Below, piece by piece: positions 44,777 to 53,643 of a stretch of DNA of 64,000 nt. The position numbers and the translations under genes were made by a program. This DNA is from JAJFHI01 sp050633705. Lineage in GTDB: Bacteria; Pseudomonadota; Alphaproteobacteria; Rhizobiales; Hyphomicrobiaceae. The DNA lies in contig JBOEGZ010000013.1 of NCBI GenBank assembly GCA_050633705.1, forward strand, positions 53,764 to 117,763, in the 5' to 3' direction. Position 1 is the stretch's first letter. Every line of letters starts with the position of its first letter. The notes beneath the pieces were generated by a model, which was given only the letters and a program-made list of their open reading frames with translations, did not search any database and was not told the origin of the DNA.

Positions 44777-44982
44777 ACGCCCAACGATTATGCATTACGA
44801 TTATGATGAAAATCGCTGTTCAATGCCAAATGTTCCAAAGCATCATAACCGTCATCACCCTATTTCTCACAAGACTGGTGAAAACAATCGTTTTGATACC
44901 CTTGTTTGCCTTGCACGTACCCGCCTAACGGGTGACACTCCCGCACAACGTATTTGATAGCCGTCATACTCCGGGGGGAAAT

Positions 44983-45900
44983 ATGCGCAATACCACGCGT
45001 TTTATACTTTTCGTTGCCATTGCTTGCTTTGGCACAACAGCGCCAGCATGGGCAAAAAAGAAATGCGAAGGCAACGATAACGCACTTGGCGTCTCGCGTG
45101 TCGTACAGATCGACACCACGGGTGGGCCTGGTTTTGGCTTCCAACACTATAAAGCCTATGACTTCCTGCGCGATGGCGAGGTCGTCATCACATTTGACGA
45201 CGGCCCGTTGCCAGGCCCAACTGGCGATATTCTTAAAGCACTGGCCAAGCATTGCGCAAAAGCGACGTTCTTCCCCGTCGGCAAATTGGCTGTCGGCTAT
45301 CCCCAAGTTCTCAAGCGTGTTTATGACGAAGGCCACACGGTCGGAAGCCACACCTGGTCCCACGCCGACATCGGAAAAAAAGATACCGCCGGTTTGCGTG
45401 AAGAGATCGAAAAAGGTGTCAGCGCTGCCCGATTGGCTATTGGAAAACCCGTTGCACCGTTTTTCAGACACCCTTATTTAAAAGATTCTGAAAAGACGAT
45501 TGCCTACTTGGCAGAACGTAATGTCGCGGTTTTCTCGACAGACCTTGATTCATTTGACTTTAAACGTGGCAGCGCGAAACGCTTAATCGCCCGCGTGATG
45601 GGAAACTTAAAAAAGAAACGTAAGGGCATTATCTTATTTCACGACATCAACAAGACGACAGCCAAGGCGATGCCACAGTTCCTCAATGCTCTCAAAGCCG
45701 GTGGTTATAAGATTGTGCACCTAAAAGCGAAAACTGGCATGGAGACAATCGCAAAATTTGATGAGGAAGTTGGAAAGTCCTTTAAAGGACGCATCTCAAC
45801 CGGGAAGCGGCCGATTAATAGTGTCGTGTCGACTATTGAAGAAGATGGCCAGGTCACAGCTAAACAGGCGCCGGCGGCAACATCTGCCGAAGTAGAGTAA
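44983..45900 (+). CDS. Secreted polysaccharide deacetylase (NodB domain)
   Basis: The 305-residue product (start 44983 with CGGGGGGAA upstream) has a signal peptide of about 24 residues, cleaved near APAWA|KKK. The NodB domain contains VITFDDGPLPGPTG (motif 1, Asp-Asp), SHTWSHADI (motif 2, His-X3-His), FFRHPYL (motif 3) and IILFHDIN (motif 5). It likely removes acetyl groups from peptidoglycan or an exopolysaccharide in the periplasm. It belongs to the accessory block between obgE and proB. Confidence 0.93.
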   Translation: MRNTTRFILFVAIACFGTTAPAWAKKKCEGNDNALGVSRVVQIDTTGGPGFGFQHYKAYDFLRDGEVVITFDDGPLPGPTGDILKALAKHCAKATFFPVGKLAVGYPQVLKRVYDEGHTVGSHTWSHADIGKKDTAGLREEIEKGVSAARLAIGKPVAPFFRHPYLKDSEKTIAYLAERNVAVFSTDLDSFDFKRGSAKRLIARVMGNLKKKRKGIILFHDINKTTAKAMPQFLNALKAGGYKIVHLKAKTGMETIAKFDEEVGKSFKGRISTGKRPINSVVSTIEEDGQVTAKQAPAATSAEVE

Positions 45901-45992
45901 AATAGAACGTCTACTTATGCGTGGCTCGCTAAAGTAATTTGCTAAAATCGTCGTCTAAAATCGTCATAGAGATCGTTTTGCATATTCGTTGA

Positions 45993-46023
45993 CTGAGTGG
46001 CCTTATCTGTATTGGCCACTCAG
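45993..46023. terminator. Perfect 10-bp hairpin between converging genes
   Basis: CTGAGTGGCC (45993-46002) and GGCCACTCAG (46014-46023) form a perfect stem with an 11-base loop. It lies 92 bases after the deacetylase gene and 40 bases beyond the first Cys-rich gene. No U-run flanks it, so termination is probable rather than certain. Confidence 0.55.
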
Positions 46024-46062
46024 CTATCCAACCAACGAAGACAATTGTTTTTCGTTTCGAGA

Positions 46063-46350
46063 TTAGCGCCGACGCGCTGATTTACGTGACACTTCTGCTT
46101 TTGATACGTAACCGGCTTTCACCAAAGCGCCAACGCAGCGTTTTGACAGTTTTGGGCCGTTGCGACGCATGCAACGTGTCAAACCTTTGCTCCCTGGGAT
46201 TTGGCTTGAGCAGTAAGTCAGGTAGTCACCGATGCAAGCACGTTTTACGGAAGAACTAACAGCGAAGGCTGATGTCGCTTGGAATGTCAGGGCTGCAACT
46301 GTCAGTGCGATTGTTGCGGCTTTGCGGGCTGTTTGAGCTGTGTTGGTCAT
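46063..46350 (-). CDS. Cys-rich secreted protein, copy 1 (GLG1/FGFR-like Cys repeat)
   Basis: This 95-residue protein (start 46350, MTNTAQTARKAATIALTVAA; GGAGA precedes it) has a signal peptide cleaved near SAFA|VSS. The mature part has the pattern RACIGDYLTYCSSQIPG, TRCMRRNGPKLSKRCVGAL, that is one Cys_rich_FGFR/GLG1-type repeat, ending with a Lys/Arg-rich tail KSARRR. The gene is the first of three nearly identical copies. Upstream it keeps the shared leader with GTTTC/GAAAC hairpin. The function is unknown; the positive charge suggests binding to a polyanion or membrane. Confidence 0.8.
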   Translation of the reverse strand: MTNTAQTARKAATIALTVAALTFQATSAFAVSSSVKRACIGDYLTYCSSQIPGSKGLTRCMRRNGPKLSKRCVGALVKAGYVSKAEVSRKSARRR

Positions 46351-46488
46351 TTGAGGTCTCCGTTGGGTTGGTGCGTTCTGTTTCGTTTGTGAAACTAGAA
46401 TTACCGCCCCGAGCCCCGACCAGCAGTCTCGCAAGGAACAGAGAGGCGAATGATCGAAATTTTTTCAAAAATTAACTAAGAAAGACTC

Positions 46489-46530
46489 AAAAAAAAGCTG
46501 CCAGAGGCTTTTTCAAGCTCTTCTGGCAGC
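46489..46530 (-). terminator. Terminator of Cys-rich copy 2
   Basis: GCTGCCAGA (46497-46505) pairs with TCTGGCAGC (46522-46530). On the minus strand it ends in a run of eight T. It closes the transcript of copy 2 and is also upstream of copy 1. Confidence 0.85.
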
Positions 46531-46566
46531 GCAACAAACGGGACCTTATTTTCGCGATCCCTGCAA

Positions 46567-46854
46567 TTAGTGGCGGCGGGCTGATTTACGTGAAACTTCT
46601 GCTTTTGATACGTAACCGGCTTTCACCAAAGCGCCAACGCAGCGTTTTGAAAGTTTTGGGCCGTTGCGACGCATGCAACGTGTCAAACCTTTGGTGCCTG
46701 GGATTTGGCTTGAGCAGTACGTCAGGTAGTCACCGATGCAAGCACGCTTTACGGAAGAACTAACAGCGAAGGCTGATGTTGCTTGGAATGTCAGAGCTGC
46801 AACTGTCAGTGCGATTGTTGCGGCTTTGCGGGCTGTTTGAGCTGTGTTGGTCAT
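46567..46854 (-). CDS. Cys-rich secreted protein, copy 2
   Basis: It is 95 residues, differing from copy 1 only by Ser/Thr in PGTKG and the final residue (His rather than Arg). The signal peptide, Cys pattern and upstream leader are the same. It has its own terminator, so it is a separate transcription unit. Confidence 0.8.
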   Translation of the reverse strand: MTNTAQTARKAATIALTVAALTFQATSAFAVSSSVKRACIGDYLTYCSSQIPGTKGLTRCMRRNGPKLSKRCVGALVKAGYVSKAEVSRKSARRH

Positions 46855-46992
46855 TTGAGGTCTCCGTTTGGATTGGTATGTCTGTTTCGTTTGTGAAACT
46901 AGATTTACCCCCCAGAGCCCCGACCAGCAGTCTCGCAAGGAACAGAGAGGCGAATGATCGCGATTTTTTCAAAAATTAGCTGAGAAAGACCC

Positions 46993-47032
46993 AAAAAAGC
47001 TGCCAGAGGCTTTTTCAAGCGCATCTGGCAGC
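46993..47032 (-). terminator. Terminator of Cys-rich copy 3
   Basis: GCTGCCAGA (46999-47007) pairs with TCTGGCAGC (47024-47032), with T6 following on the minus strand. It is a close relative of the copy 2 terminator. Confidence 0.8.
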
Positions 47033-47088
47033 TTTAGACACATTTTGCAGTGCAACAAACGGGACCTTATTTTCGTCTACCCGTGTGT

Positions 47089-47376
47089 TTAGCGCCGACG
47101 CGCTGATTTACGTGAAACTTCTGCTTTTGATACGTAACCGGCTTTCACCAAAGCGCCAACGCAGCGTTTTGAGAGTTTTGGGCCATTGCGGCGCATGCAA
47201 CGTGTCAAACCTTTGGTGCCTGGGATTTGGCTTGAGCAGTACGTCAGGTAGTCACCGATACAAGCACGCTTTACGGAAGAACTAACAGCGAAGGCTGATG
47301 TTGCTTGGAATGTCAGAGCTGCAACTGTCAGTGCGATTGTTGCGGCTTTGCGGGCTGTTTGAGCTGTGTTGGTCAT
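47089..47376 (-). CDS. Cys-rich secreted protein, copy 3
   Basis: It is 95 residues, identical to copy 2 except for the last residue (Arg). The start at 47376 is the same MTNTAQTARK. Its leader is conserved with the other copies for about 80 bases, then diverges at the boundary towards proB. The gene is divergent from proB. Confidence 0.8.
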   Translation of the reverse strand: MTNTAQTARKAATIALTVAALTFQATSAFAVSSSVKRACIGDYLTYCSSQIPGTKGLTRCMRRNGPKLSKRCVGALVKAGYVSKAEVSRKSARRR

Positions 47377-47559
47377 TTGAGGTCTCCGTTTGGATTGGTG
47401 TGTCTGTTTCGTTTGTGAAACTAGATTTACCCCCCAGAGCCCCGACCAGCAGTTTCTCAAGGAACAAGGATGCAAATTCTCAATTTTTTTTTGAAATCCC
47501 CCACATTTCTGGGGTTTCTGCTAGACAGGTCAGAAGCTGACCACCAACACCCGATTTCA

Positions 47560-48741
47560 ATGAAGCCATCTGTGAAAAGTTCAGACTCAAATAGCCGACA
47601 AGCCGGTGACACCATTTCGGTACGGCCCGAATGGACCGATGCGAAGCGCATCGTCGTAAAGCTTGGTTCCGCGTTGTTAACCAGTGCGGAAAATGGAGAA
47701 TTGCAGTCAGATTGGCTCGCCTCGCTGTTGGATGATGTGGCGGCGTTGAAAAAAGCCGGCAAAGAGGTGGTGTTGGTCTCATCGGGATCCGTAGCACTCG
47801 GTCGCCAGGCGCTCGGATTCGAGCCAGGGCCCCTTGCACTGGAAGCCTCGCAGGCGGCGGCGGCAGTTGGACAAATTTCTCTCGCCCACGCTTATCAAAA
47901 GCTTTCCGAAGAACGCGGGCTGATTGCAGCACAAATTCTTGTCACACTCGGTGATACGGAAGAGCGGCGACGTTACCTCAATGCACGCGATACGATTCTT
48001 AATCTCTTGCGACTTGGCACGCTGCCTGTCGTCAACGAAAACGACAGCGTTGCAACCGTCGAGATTAGGTATGGTGATAATGATCGCCTGTCTGCGCGCG
48101 TCGCCTCGATGATTGACGCCGACTGTCTTGTTCTTCTGTCCGATATCGATGGTCTCTATACCGCGCCACCTTACCAAGACAGCAATGCGCGACACATTGA
48201 TGTCGTCGAAGAAATCACGCCAGAAATCATGGCTATGGCCGGCGATGCCGGGACCTCAATGGCGAAGGGCGGAATGCGCACCAAGATCGAGGCCGCAAAA
48301 GTTGCGCTGGCTGCTGGCACCGACATGGTGATCATGTCTGGTATTGCGCGCAATCCACTAAGTGCATTGACTGCAGGCGCGCGCTGCACCTGGTTCCTCG
48401 CTCCAGCCGACCCCGTGACATCACGTAAACGTTGGCTGTCCGGTCAACTCGAACCAAAAGGCACAATCACCGTTGATGCCGGAGCAGAAAGTGCATTGCA
48501 AGCCGGCAAAAGCTTGTTACCAGCCGGCGTTACAGACGTTTCCGGCGTGTTCGATCGCGGTGATGCCGTCATTATCGAATCCGCCGATGGTCGAGAACTC
48601 GGTCGTGGGCTCATCGCCTATAACAACCGCGACGCTTTACTGATCAAGGGGCAGAAATCTCATGATATCCCGCGTATACTTGGGTTCGAGGGGCGCGCAG
48701 AACTGGTTCACCGCGACGTTCTCGCTGTAACCCGAACTTAA
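47560..48741 (+). CDS. proB: Glutamate 5-kinase
   Basis: ProB phosphorylates glutamate in the first step of proline synthesis. The start at 47560 (MKPSVKSSD) gives 393 residues; an upstream in-frame ATG at 47470 would add an unrelated leader. The kinase domain includes RIVVKLGSALL, VSSGSVALG, NENDSVAT and LLSDIDGLYTAPP. The C-terminal PUA domain (about 300-390) ends GRELGRGLIAYNNRDAL. It is followed by proA 83 bases later. Feedback inhibition by proline is normal for this family. Confidence 0.96.
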   Translation: MKPSVKSSDSNSRQAGDTISVRPEWTDAKRIVVKLGSALLTSAENGELQSDWLASLLDDVAALKKAGKEVVLVSSGSVALGRQALGFEPGPLALEASQAAAAVGQISLAHAYQKLSEERGLIAAQILVTLGDTEERRRYLNARDTILNLLRLGTLPVVNENDSVATVEIRYGDNDRLSARVASMIDADCLVLLSDIDGLYTAPPYQDSNARHIDVVEEITPEIMAMAGDAGTSMAKGGMRTKIEAAKVALAAGTDMVIMSGIARNPLSALTAGARCTWFLAPADPVTSRKRWLSGQLEPKGTITVDAGAESALQAGKSLLPAGVTDVSGVFDRGDAVIIESADGRELGRGLIAYNNRDALLIKGQKSHDIPRILGFEGRAELVHRDVLAVTRT

Positions 48742-48824
48742 AGCCAACTATGATTGTCTCGATCGCAAACGCATCGATAAGAAAAGACTTAAGACAACTA
48801 GAGAAAAAGAGAAAAGACACCACC

Positions 48825-50120
48825 ATGACTGCTGTTGCACCAAACTTGCGCGACACCTCCGACCTCGAAAGCACAATGCTGGCCTTAGGTAAAGCTGCCA
48901 GCAGTGCTGCAACGCAACTCGCCACAGCTCCCAGAGATGCCAAAGATCTGGCACTCAAAATGGCTGCCATGACCCTCAGAGCTGAAAGCGACACAATCAT
49001 CGCCGCCAACGCGCGCGACATCGAAGCTGCAAACGCCGCCGACCGACCAAAGTCCTTCATTGACCGCTTAATGCTCGATGCTGGCCGCATCGAAAGTATA
49101 GCGAAGGGACTTGAGACCATCGCCGAACTTGAGGATCCGGTTGGCGAAACGATCGCTGAATGGCGCCGCCCAAACGGATTGTTGATTTCCCGCGTGCGTG
49201 TGCCAATCGGTGTCATCGGCATCATCTACGAAAGTCGGCCAAACGTAACCGCTGATGCAGGCGCACTGTGCTTGAAGTCTGGCAACGCCTCAATTCTGCG
49301 TGGAGGCTCCGACAGCATTCATTCCAGTCGTGCAATTTTGGCGTGTCTTGAGAAAGGCCTCGAACATGCCCAACTGCCCACAACAGCGATCCAGCTCGTA
49401 CCAAGTGTCAGCCGTGATGCCGTTGGAATGATGCTCAAAGGTCTCAATGAAACCATTGACGTCATTGTTCCCCGAGGCGGCAAAAGCCTTGTCTCACGTG
49501 TACAAAGCGAGGCACGTGTTCCAGTGTTCGCTCACTTGGAAGGCATTTGTCATACCTACGTTGACCGTGGCGCCGACCTTCAAGATGCCATTCCAATTGT
49601 CGTTAACGCGAAAATGCGCCGTACGGGCATTTGCGGAGCAACAGAAACCGTCCTGGTTGATATAGGTGGAGACACTGATCTTCTCACACCTGTTGTCAAG
49701 GCGTTGTTAGAAGCTGGTTGCGAAGTTCGTGGAGATACGGTGACGCAAAAGGTCGCCGCAGATGTAAAAGCGGCGAGTGAACAGGATTGGGCAACGGAAT
49801 ACCTCGACGCAATCGTTTCGGTAAAAACCGTTGACGGTGTCGATGAAGCCATCGACCACATCGCCCACTACAGCTCGCATCACACCGATGCGATCCTTAC
49901 CGAATGCTATGGCACTGCAGAGCAATTCTTAAATCGTGTCGATAGCGCCATCGTCCTGCACAATGCATCAACACAGTTCGCTGATGGTGGGGAATTTGGC
50001 ATGGGCGCAGAAATTGGCATTGCGACAGGAAAAATGCATGCTCGTGGCCCTGTCGGTGTCGAACAACTGACCACATTCAAGTATATTGTGCGCGGCAGTG
50101 GCCAGGTCAGGCCGCTATAA
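48825..50120 (+). CDS. proA: Gamma-glutamyl phosphate reductase
   Basis: ProA reduces gamma-glutamyl phosphate with NADPH to glutamate semialdehyde. The start at 48825 gives 431 residues, the normal size. Visible motifs are RVPIGVIGIIYESRPNVTADA, KSGNASILRGGSDS, the region around EGICHTYVD, and the catalytic Cys in RRTGICGATETVLVD. It is directly after proB and 13 bases before nadD. Confidence 0.97.
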   Translation: MTAVAPNLRDTSDLESTMLALGKAASSAATQLATAPRDAKDLALKMAAMTLRAESDTIIAANARDIEAANAADRPKSFIDRLMLDAGRIESIAKGLETIAELEDPVGETIAEWRRPNGLLISRVRVPIGVIGIIYESRPNVTADAGALCLKSGNASILRGGSDSIHSSRAILACLEKGLEHAQLPTTAIQLVPSVSRDAVGMMLKGLNETIDVIVPRGGKSLVSRVQSEARVPVFAHLEGICHTYVDRGADLQDAIPIVVNAKMRRTGICGATETVLVDIGGDTDLLTPVVKALLEAGCEVRGDTVTQKVAADVKAASEQDWATEYLDAIVSVKTVDGVDEAIDHIAHYSSHHTDAILTECYGTAEQFLNRVDSAIVLHNASTQFADGGEFGMGAEIGIATGKMHARGPVGVEQLTTFKYIVRGSGQVRPL

Positions 50121-50133
50121 TTTGAAAAATTGC

Positions 50134-50769
50134 ATGGCCTACAAGTCCGCACCCCATAGCTTCGGCTCAATCAAGGCAAAGCCGCCGCTTGCTTTCCCAG
50201 GAGAGGTGATCGGTATCATGGGTGGATCCTTTAATCCACCACATGAGGGACATGTAACAGTTGCCGCAACCGCTCTGCGTCGCCTTGGCCTGGCGCGCGT
50301 GTGGTGGCTGGTCTCACCTGGCAATCCCCTAAAACACCACGATGACCTCGCCCCGCTCCGCCAACGCCTAACAGATGTCCGCAACCTCGCGCCGGATCCG
50401 CGGTTTACCATCACAGACTTTGAACAGGACTTGGCAACCCCTTACACCGCTGCAACGCTGGCCTTCTTAAAACGTCGCCAACCTGCAACACGGTTCGTTT
50501 GGGTGATGGGCGCTGATAATCTCGCAACATTCCACCGCTGGCAGCACTGGCGAGATATCGCCGAAACCTTGCCCCTTGCCGTCGTGGATCGTCCTGGCTG
50601 GCACCTACCGTCACTCGCCCAAAAAGCAAGCCACGTTTTAGGGCCTTATCGCCTTCCTGAAGCCATGGCGCCAACTTTGCCTTTCCATAAGCCGCCGGCA
50701 TGGACATTCCTGACAACTCGGCTGTCTGATCTATCTTCAACGGACCTCAGGACAACACAATCACGTTAA
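50134..50769 (+). CDS. nadD: Nicotinate-nucleotide adenylyltransferase
   Basis: NadD forms deamido-NAD from nicotinate mononucleotide and ATP. The 211-residue product (start 50134) has GIMGGSFNPPHEGHV (nucleotide-binding HxGH), WLVSPGNPLK, VMGADNLATFHRW and the late LSSTDLR. The N-terminal extension is about 30 residues longer than in E. coli, as in other Hyphomicrobiales. It is in the order proA-nadD-rsfS-rlmH. Confidence 0.95.
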   Translation: MAYKSAPHSFGSIKAKPPLAFPGEVIGIMGGSFNPPHEGHVTVAATALRRLGLARVWWLVSPGNPLKHHDDLAPLRQRLTDVRNLAPDPRFTITDFEQDLATPYTAATLAFLKRRQPATRFVWVMGADNLATFHRWQHWRDIAETLPLAVVDRPGWHLPSLAQKASHVLGPYRLPEAMAPTLPFHKPPAWTFLTTRLSDLSSTDLRTTQSR

Positions 50770-51001
50770 AGTTGCATATGACGGCGTAATCAATTACCCA
50801 CATTGTTCCGGTAAACAGAGACAGGCATTTGCCAAAACTGTTGCCTCGGGGCCGACAACAGGCCTATTCTAAGCCGTCACTATGGGGTCGTCCGACGTAT
50901 TTGCGTAGAATAATACGCACCCGATCGGGGCGAGACCTCCTCAAAGCGGCAAATTTGAGCCGTTGCTAAAGGCGTAACCTAGAAAGGATGGCCGCCAAAA
51001 T

Positions 51002-51415
51002 ATGCCAAGTGCACTCGAGCGTACTCAAAACGGTACGTCTCCTGCCGAATTGCCTTCAGACTTTGATGGCGACACGGCTGCCTTAACCGAAAAGATCTTA
51101 AACTGGCTTGACGAAGCGAAAGCTGAGAAGCTTGTGAAGATCGACCTGGCAGGCAAATCATCATTCGGTGACTACATGGTCATCGCTTCCGGCAATACCA
51201 CACGCCACGTTGGCGCCATTGCCGATCTCCTCCAACGCAAGTTGAAAGCTGAAGGCCAGGGCCGTGTCCAGGTCGAAGGCAATGACACATGCGATTGGGT
51301 GTTGATCGACACCGGCGATATCATCGTGCATGTCTTCCGGCCAGAAGTTCGAGAATTTTATAATCTCGAGAAGATGTGGTCAGCCGACCGTCCGGTTGAT
51401 ACTTCGGAGCATTAA
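51002..51415 (+). CDS. rsfS: Ribosomal silencing factor RsfS
   Basis: RsfS binds L14 and blocks subunit joining in poor growth conditions. The 137-residue product contains the RsfS/Iojap core from AEKLVKIDLAGKSSFGDYMVIASGNTTRHV (by its ends) and ends WVLIDTGDIIVHVFRPEVREFYNLEKMW, typical of the family. The preceding 232 bases lack a gene. AAGGA lies upstream of its ATG. Confidence 0.96.
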   Translation: MPSALERTQNGTSPAELPSDFDGDTAALTEKILNWLDEAKAEKLVKIDLAGKSSFGDYMVIASGNTTRHVGAIADLLQRKLKAEGQGRVQVEGNDTCDWVLIDTGDIIVHVFRPEVREFYNLEKMWSADRPVDTSEH

Positions 51416-51536
51416 GTTGCAGGCAACAAGGCTTGAGTGCTCATTTCAAAGATGAGCGCATTGCTGAGCCTGTGTGAATTGACTGCGTTCGCCGCTCATG
51501 CCCAGCGCTTTATATGAAACTGCGTTCCTAGAAATC

Positions 51537-52019
51537 ATGCGCCTAACCGTACTGGCCGTTGGCCGACTTAAATCCGGCCCTGAACAAGATCTTTGTAAGC
51601 GGTATGAAAAACGCTTGGACGCCACCGGTCGTGCGGTGGCGCTTGGCCCCCTCAAAATTATTGAGCACGTCGAAAGCCGCGCGGCAAATGCCATACAACG
51701 AAAATCTGATGAAGCGGATCGCTTGCTAAAATCAGTTGATAACGGCGCTGTTATTGTTGCTCTCGATGAGCACGGCAAACACATGACGAGTGAAACGTTT
51801 GCGTCCTGGATTGCAGCCCAACGCGATGACGGCACACAACACATGGCGTTTGTTGTTGGCGGTCCCGACGGCTTAGCAGCCACCACCTTAAAACGTGCAA
51901 CCCTGAAGCTCTCGCTTAGCGCACTGACAATGCCACACGGACTGGCACGCGTTCATCTGGTCGAACAACTCTACCGCGCCGTCACAATTCTTTCCGGACA
52001 TCCTTATCATCGCGTGTGA
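51537..52019 (+). CDS. rlmH: 23S rRNA pseudouridine-1915 N3-methyltransferase RlmH
   Basis: This SPOUT methyltransferase modifies 23S rRNA at position 1915. The start at 51537 (MRLTVLAVGRLKSGPEQDL) gives 160 residues. The C-terminal knot with FVVGGPDGL, LSLSALTMPHGLARVHLVEQLYRA and GHPYHR matches RlmH. It is in its usual place after rsfS and ends the cluster. Confidence 0.97.
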   Translation: MRLTVLAVGRLKSGPEQDLCKRYEKRLDATGRAVALGPLKIIEHVESRAANAIQRKSDEADRLLKSVDNGAVIVALDEHGKHMTSETFASWIAAQRDDGTQHMAFVVGGPDGLAATTLKRATLKLSLSALTMPHGLARVHLVEQLYRAVTILSGHPYHRV

Positions 52020-52047
52020 GGCAAACAAACGCTCCACTCGCTACGGT

Positions 52048-52878
52048 CTAAATTCCTCGAATAAGCAGGCTGTCTAACACGCGCCCCGGCAACACCCTTT
52101 TGGCCGTGGCTGCAAGGTACGTCGGTGTCGTTACATAATAGCGAAGTTGTGGACGAGAACTTTCAACCGCGTGCAACAGCTTTTTGGCAACCGCCTCAGG
52201 TGGCAATTTAAACATTGTCTTGCCCCCACGCTCCATTACCGCCATGCGTTGTTTGTAGACATCGCGATGCGGCGAGGATTCAAAGTTGATGTTTTGGCGA
52301 AAGTTGGCCAGAACGTTCGCGACAAAATTTGTGGCAATTGGTCCAGGCTCGATCAGAGACACATGAATACCTGTTCCAGAAAGTTCCCAACGCAAAGAAT
52401 CCGACAACGCTTCAAGCGCAAATTTGGACGCACAATACGCCCCTCGATATGGGGCCGAAACCAAACCCAAGACCGATGAACACTGTACTATTCGCCCTGC
52501 CCCTGCTTGGCGCATTGCTGGCAAAAAGCGACATGTGAGGTCGTGTGTCCCAATCAGGTTGACTTCAATTTGTTGGCGCAAACATGCAGCACTCAAATCT
52601 TCAACCGCGCCAACCTGTCCATAAGCAGCATTGTTGAACAGAGCATCTAACTTGCCGTTCGTGGCCTCAAGGACTGCATCGCCACAATCGGAAATAGATT
52701 GTGCATCAGACAATTCAAGTTGCACTGCCTCAACGCCTTCGACGCTTTCTAAGCGCTGCAGGTCCTCTTGAGTACGTGCGGTTGCGAAAACACGCCACCC
52801 CTTCTCCTTCATCAATCTAGCGCTAGATAGGCCAATACCCGTTGAGCACCCACTGATTAAAATCGATTTTTTGGCCAT
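52048..52878 (-). CDS. SDR family oxidoreductase
   Basis: This 276-residue short-chain dehydrogenase starts at 52878 (MAKKSILISGCSTGIGLS). It has the nucleotide motif GCSTGIG (TGXXXGXG type), FNNAAYGQ, the catalytic Ser in QCSSVLG and YRGAYCASKFALEAL (Tyr-X3-Lys). The end RVLPGRVLDSLLIRGI is typical of the retinol dehydrogenase-like/Dhrs group. The substrate is unknown. It is divergent from the LOV gene and convergent with rlmH. Confidence 0.92.
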   Translation of the reverse strand: MAKKSILISGCSTGIGLSSARLMKEKGWRVFATARTQEDLQRLESVEGVEAVQLELSDAQSISDCGDAVLEATNGKLDALFNNAAYGQVGAVEDLSAACLRQQIEVNLIGTHDLTCRFLPAMRQAGAGRIVQCSSVLGLVSAPYRGAYCASKFALEALSDSLRWELSGTGIHVSLIEPGPIATNFVANVLANFRQNINFESSPHRDVYKQRMAVMERGGKTMFKLPPEAVAKKLLHAVESSRPQLRYYVTTPTYLAATAKRVLPGRVLDSLLIRGI

Positions 52879-53004
52879 TTGTGATCGCCGCCCCTGATCC
52901 AATTGATATCTCTGATGCGTTTACACCAAATACGTTGGTTACTCTTAGAATATGCTACATATTCGCATCGTTTTGCGCACAGCTGGATAATCGGATCACT
53001 TACG

Positions 53005-53544
53005 ATGAATACTCTTCACTCCGAAATAGCAGTCTCGTCACCTGCACTAAAACGATTATTCGAGACGTCTGAGGTCCCTCTGGCGTTAACGTCAGCCGCA
53101 AGCGCTGATGCACCATTATTGATGGTGAATGACGCATTTTTGAAATTGACGGGTTACGAACGCGATGAAGTCATTGGTCGTAATTGCCGTTTTTTGCAGG
53201 GTCCAGACACCGAACCCGACGCACGTCTGAGGTTGAAAATGGCTGTCAATCGACACACCGAATCCTTAGTGCGCATTCGCAATTATCGAAAAGATGGCAC
53301 ACCATTCGACAACTATGTCTTTTTGCGCCCGATATATACTGAGGATGGTGAGATGATGTACATCCTCGGCTCGCAATACGGGTTTGAACTTTCCGAACGT
53401 GCAACCGACCCTCTGCAACATGCCGAATTTCTCGAGGAACAAATAGAATTGTCTCAAAAAGAGTTGGTGGCGGAAGGCTTATCAATGCCACAAAATAGGT
53501 CGTGTTCCTCTGCCGTCTTGCGCGCTCTGATCGAGGACGCATAA
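53005..53544 (+). CDS. Short LOV-domain blue-light photoreceptor
   Basis: This 179-residue protein (start 53005) has a PAS/LOV domain at about residues 20-130. It contains NDAFLKLTGY, the LOV signature GRNCRFLQG with the flavin-adduct Cys at residue 61, RNYRKDGTPFDNYVFLRPI and LGSQYGF. All these fit a FMN-binding blue-light sensor. The C-terminal 50 residues are helical, with no kinase, HTH or GGDEF, so it acts as a 'short LOV' or with a partner. It is divergent from an SDR gene and convergent with mcd. Partner genes are not obvious. Confidence 0.92.
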   Translation: MNTLHSEIAVSSPALKRLFETSEVPLALTSAASADAPLLMVNDAFLKLTGYERDEVIGRNCRFLQGPDTEPDARLRLKMAVNRHTESLVRIRNYRKDGTPFDNYVFLRPIYTEDGEMMYILGSQYGFELSERATDPLQHAEFLEEQIELSQKELVAEGLSMPQNRSCSSAVLRALIEDA

Positions 53545-53581
53545 CGCCCAACCGTTGACATTCGAGAACTGGTTGAAACGA

Positions 53582-53614
53582 AAAAGCGCACCATGTTGAT
53601 CATGGTGCGCTTTG
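53582..53614. terminator. Bidirectional terminator between the LOV and mcd genes
   Basis: AAAGCGCACCATG (53583-53595) and CATGGTGCGCTTT (53601-53613) form a long stem with a TTGAT loop. A/T runs at both ends suit both convergent genes. Confidence 0.85.
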
Positions 53615-53643
53615 TTTTCGATGATACAGGTTCAGTATGGTGT

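Larger units (their letters stand above)
46063..47460 (-). repeat. Three tandem near-identical cassettes of about 505-520 bases
   Basis: The coding parts begin at 46350, 46854 and 47376, spaced 504 and 522 bases apart. Leaders (about 80 bases) and coding regions are conserved in all three; the long hairpin terminator is shared by copies 2 and 3. This indicates recent tandem duplication. Confidence 0.9.

Noticed and set aside
46063..47460. Tandem repeats considered as CRISPR or an integron-like array
   Set aside because: The repeated unit is a whole gene cassette with leader, and no short repeat-spacer pattern or recombination site is present.
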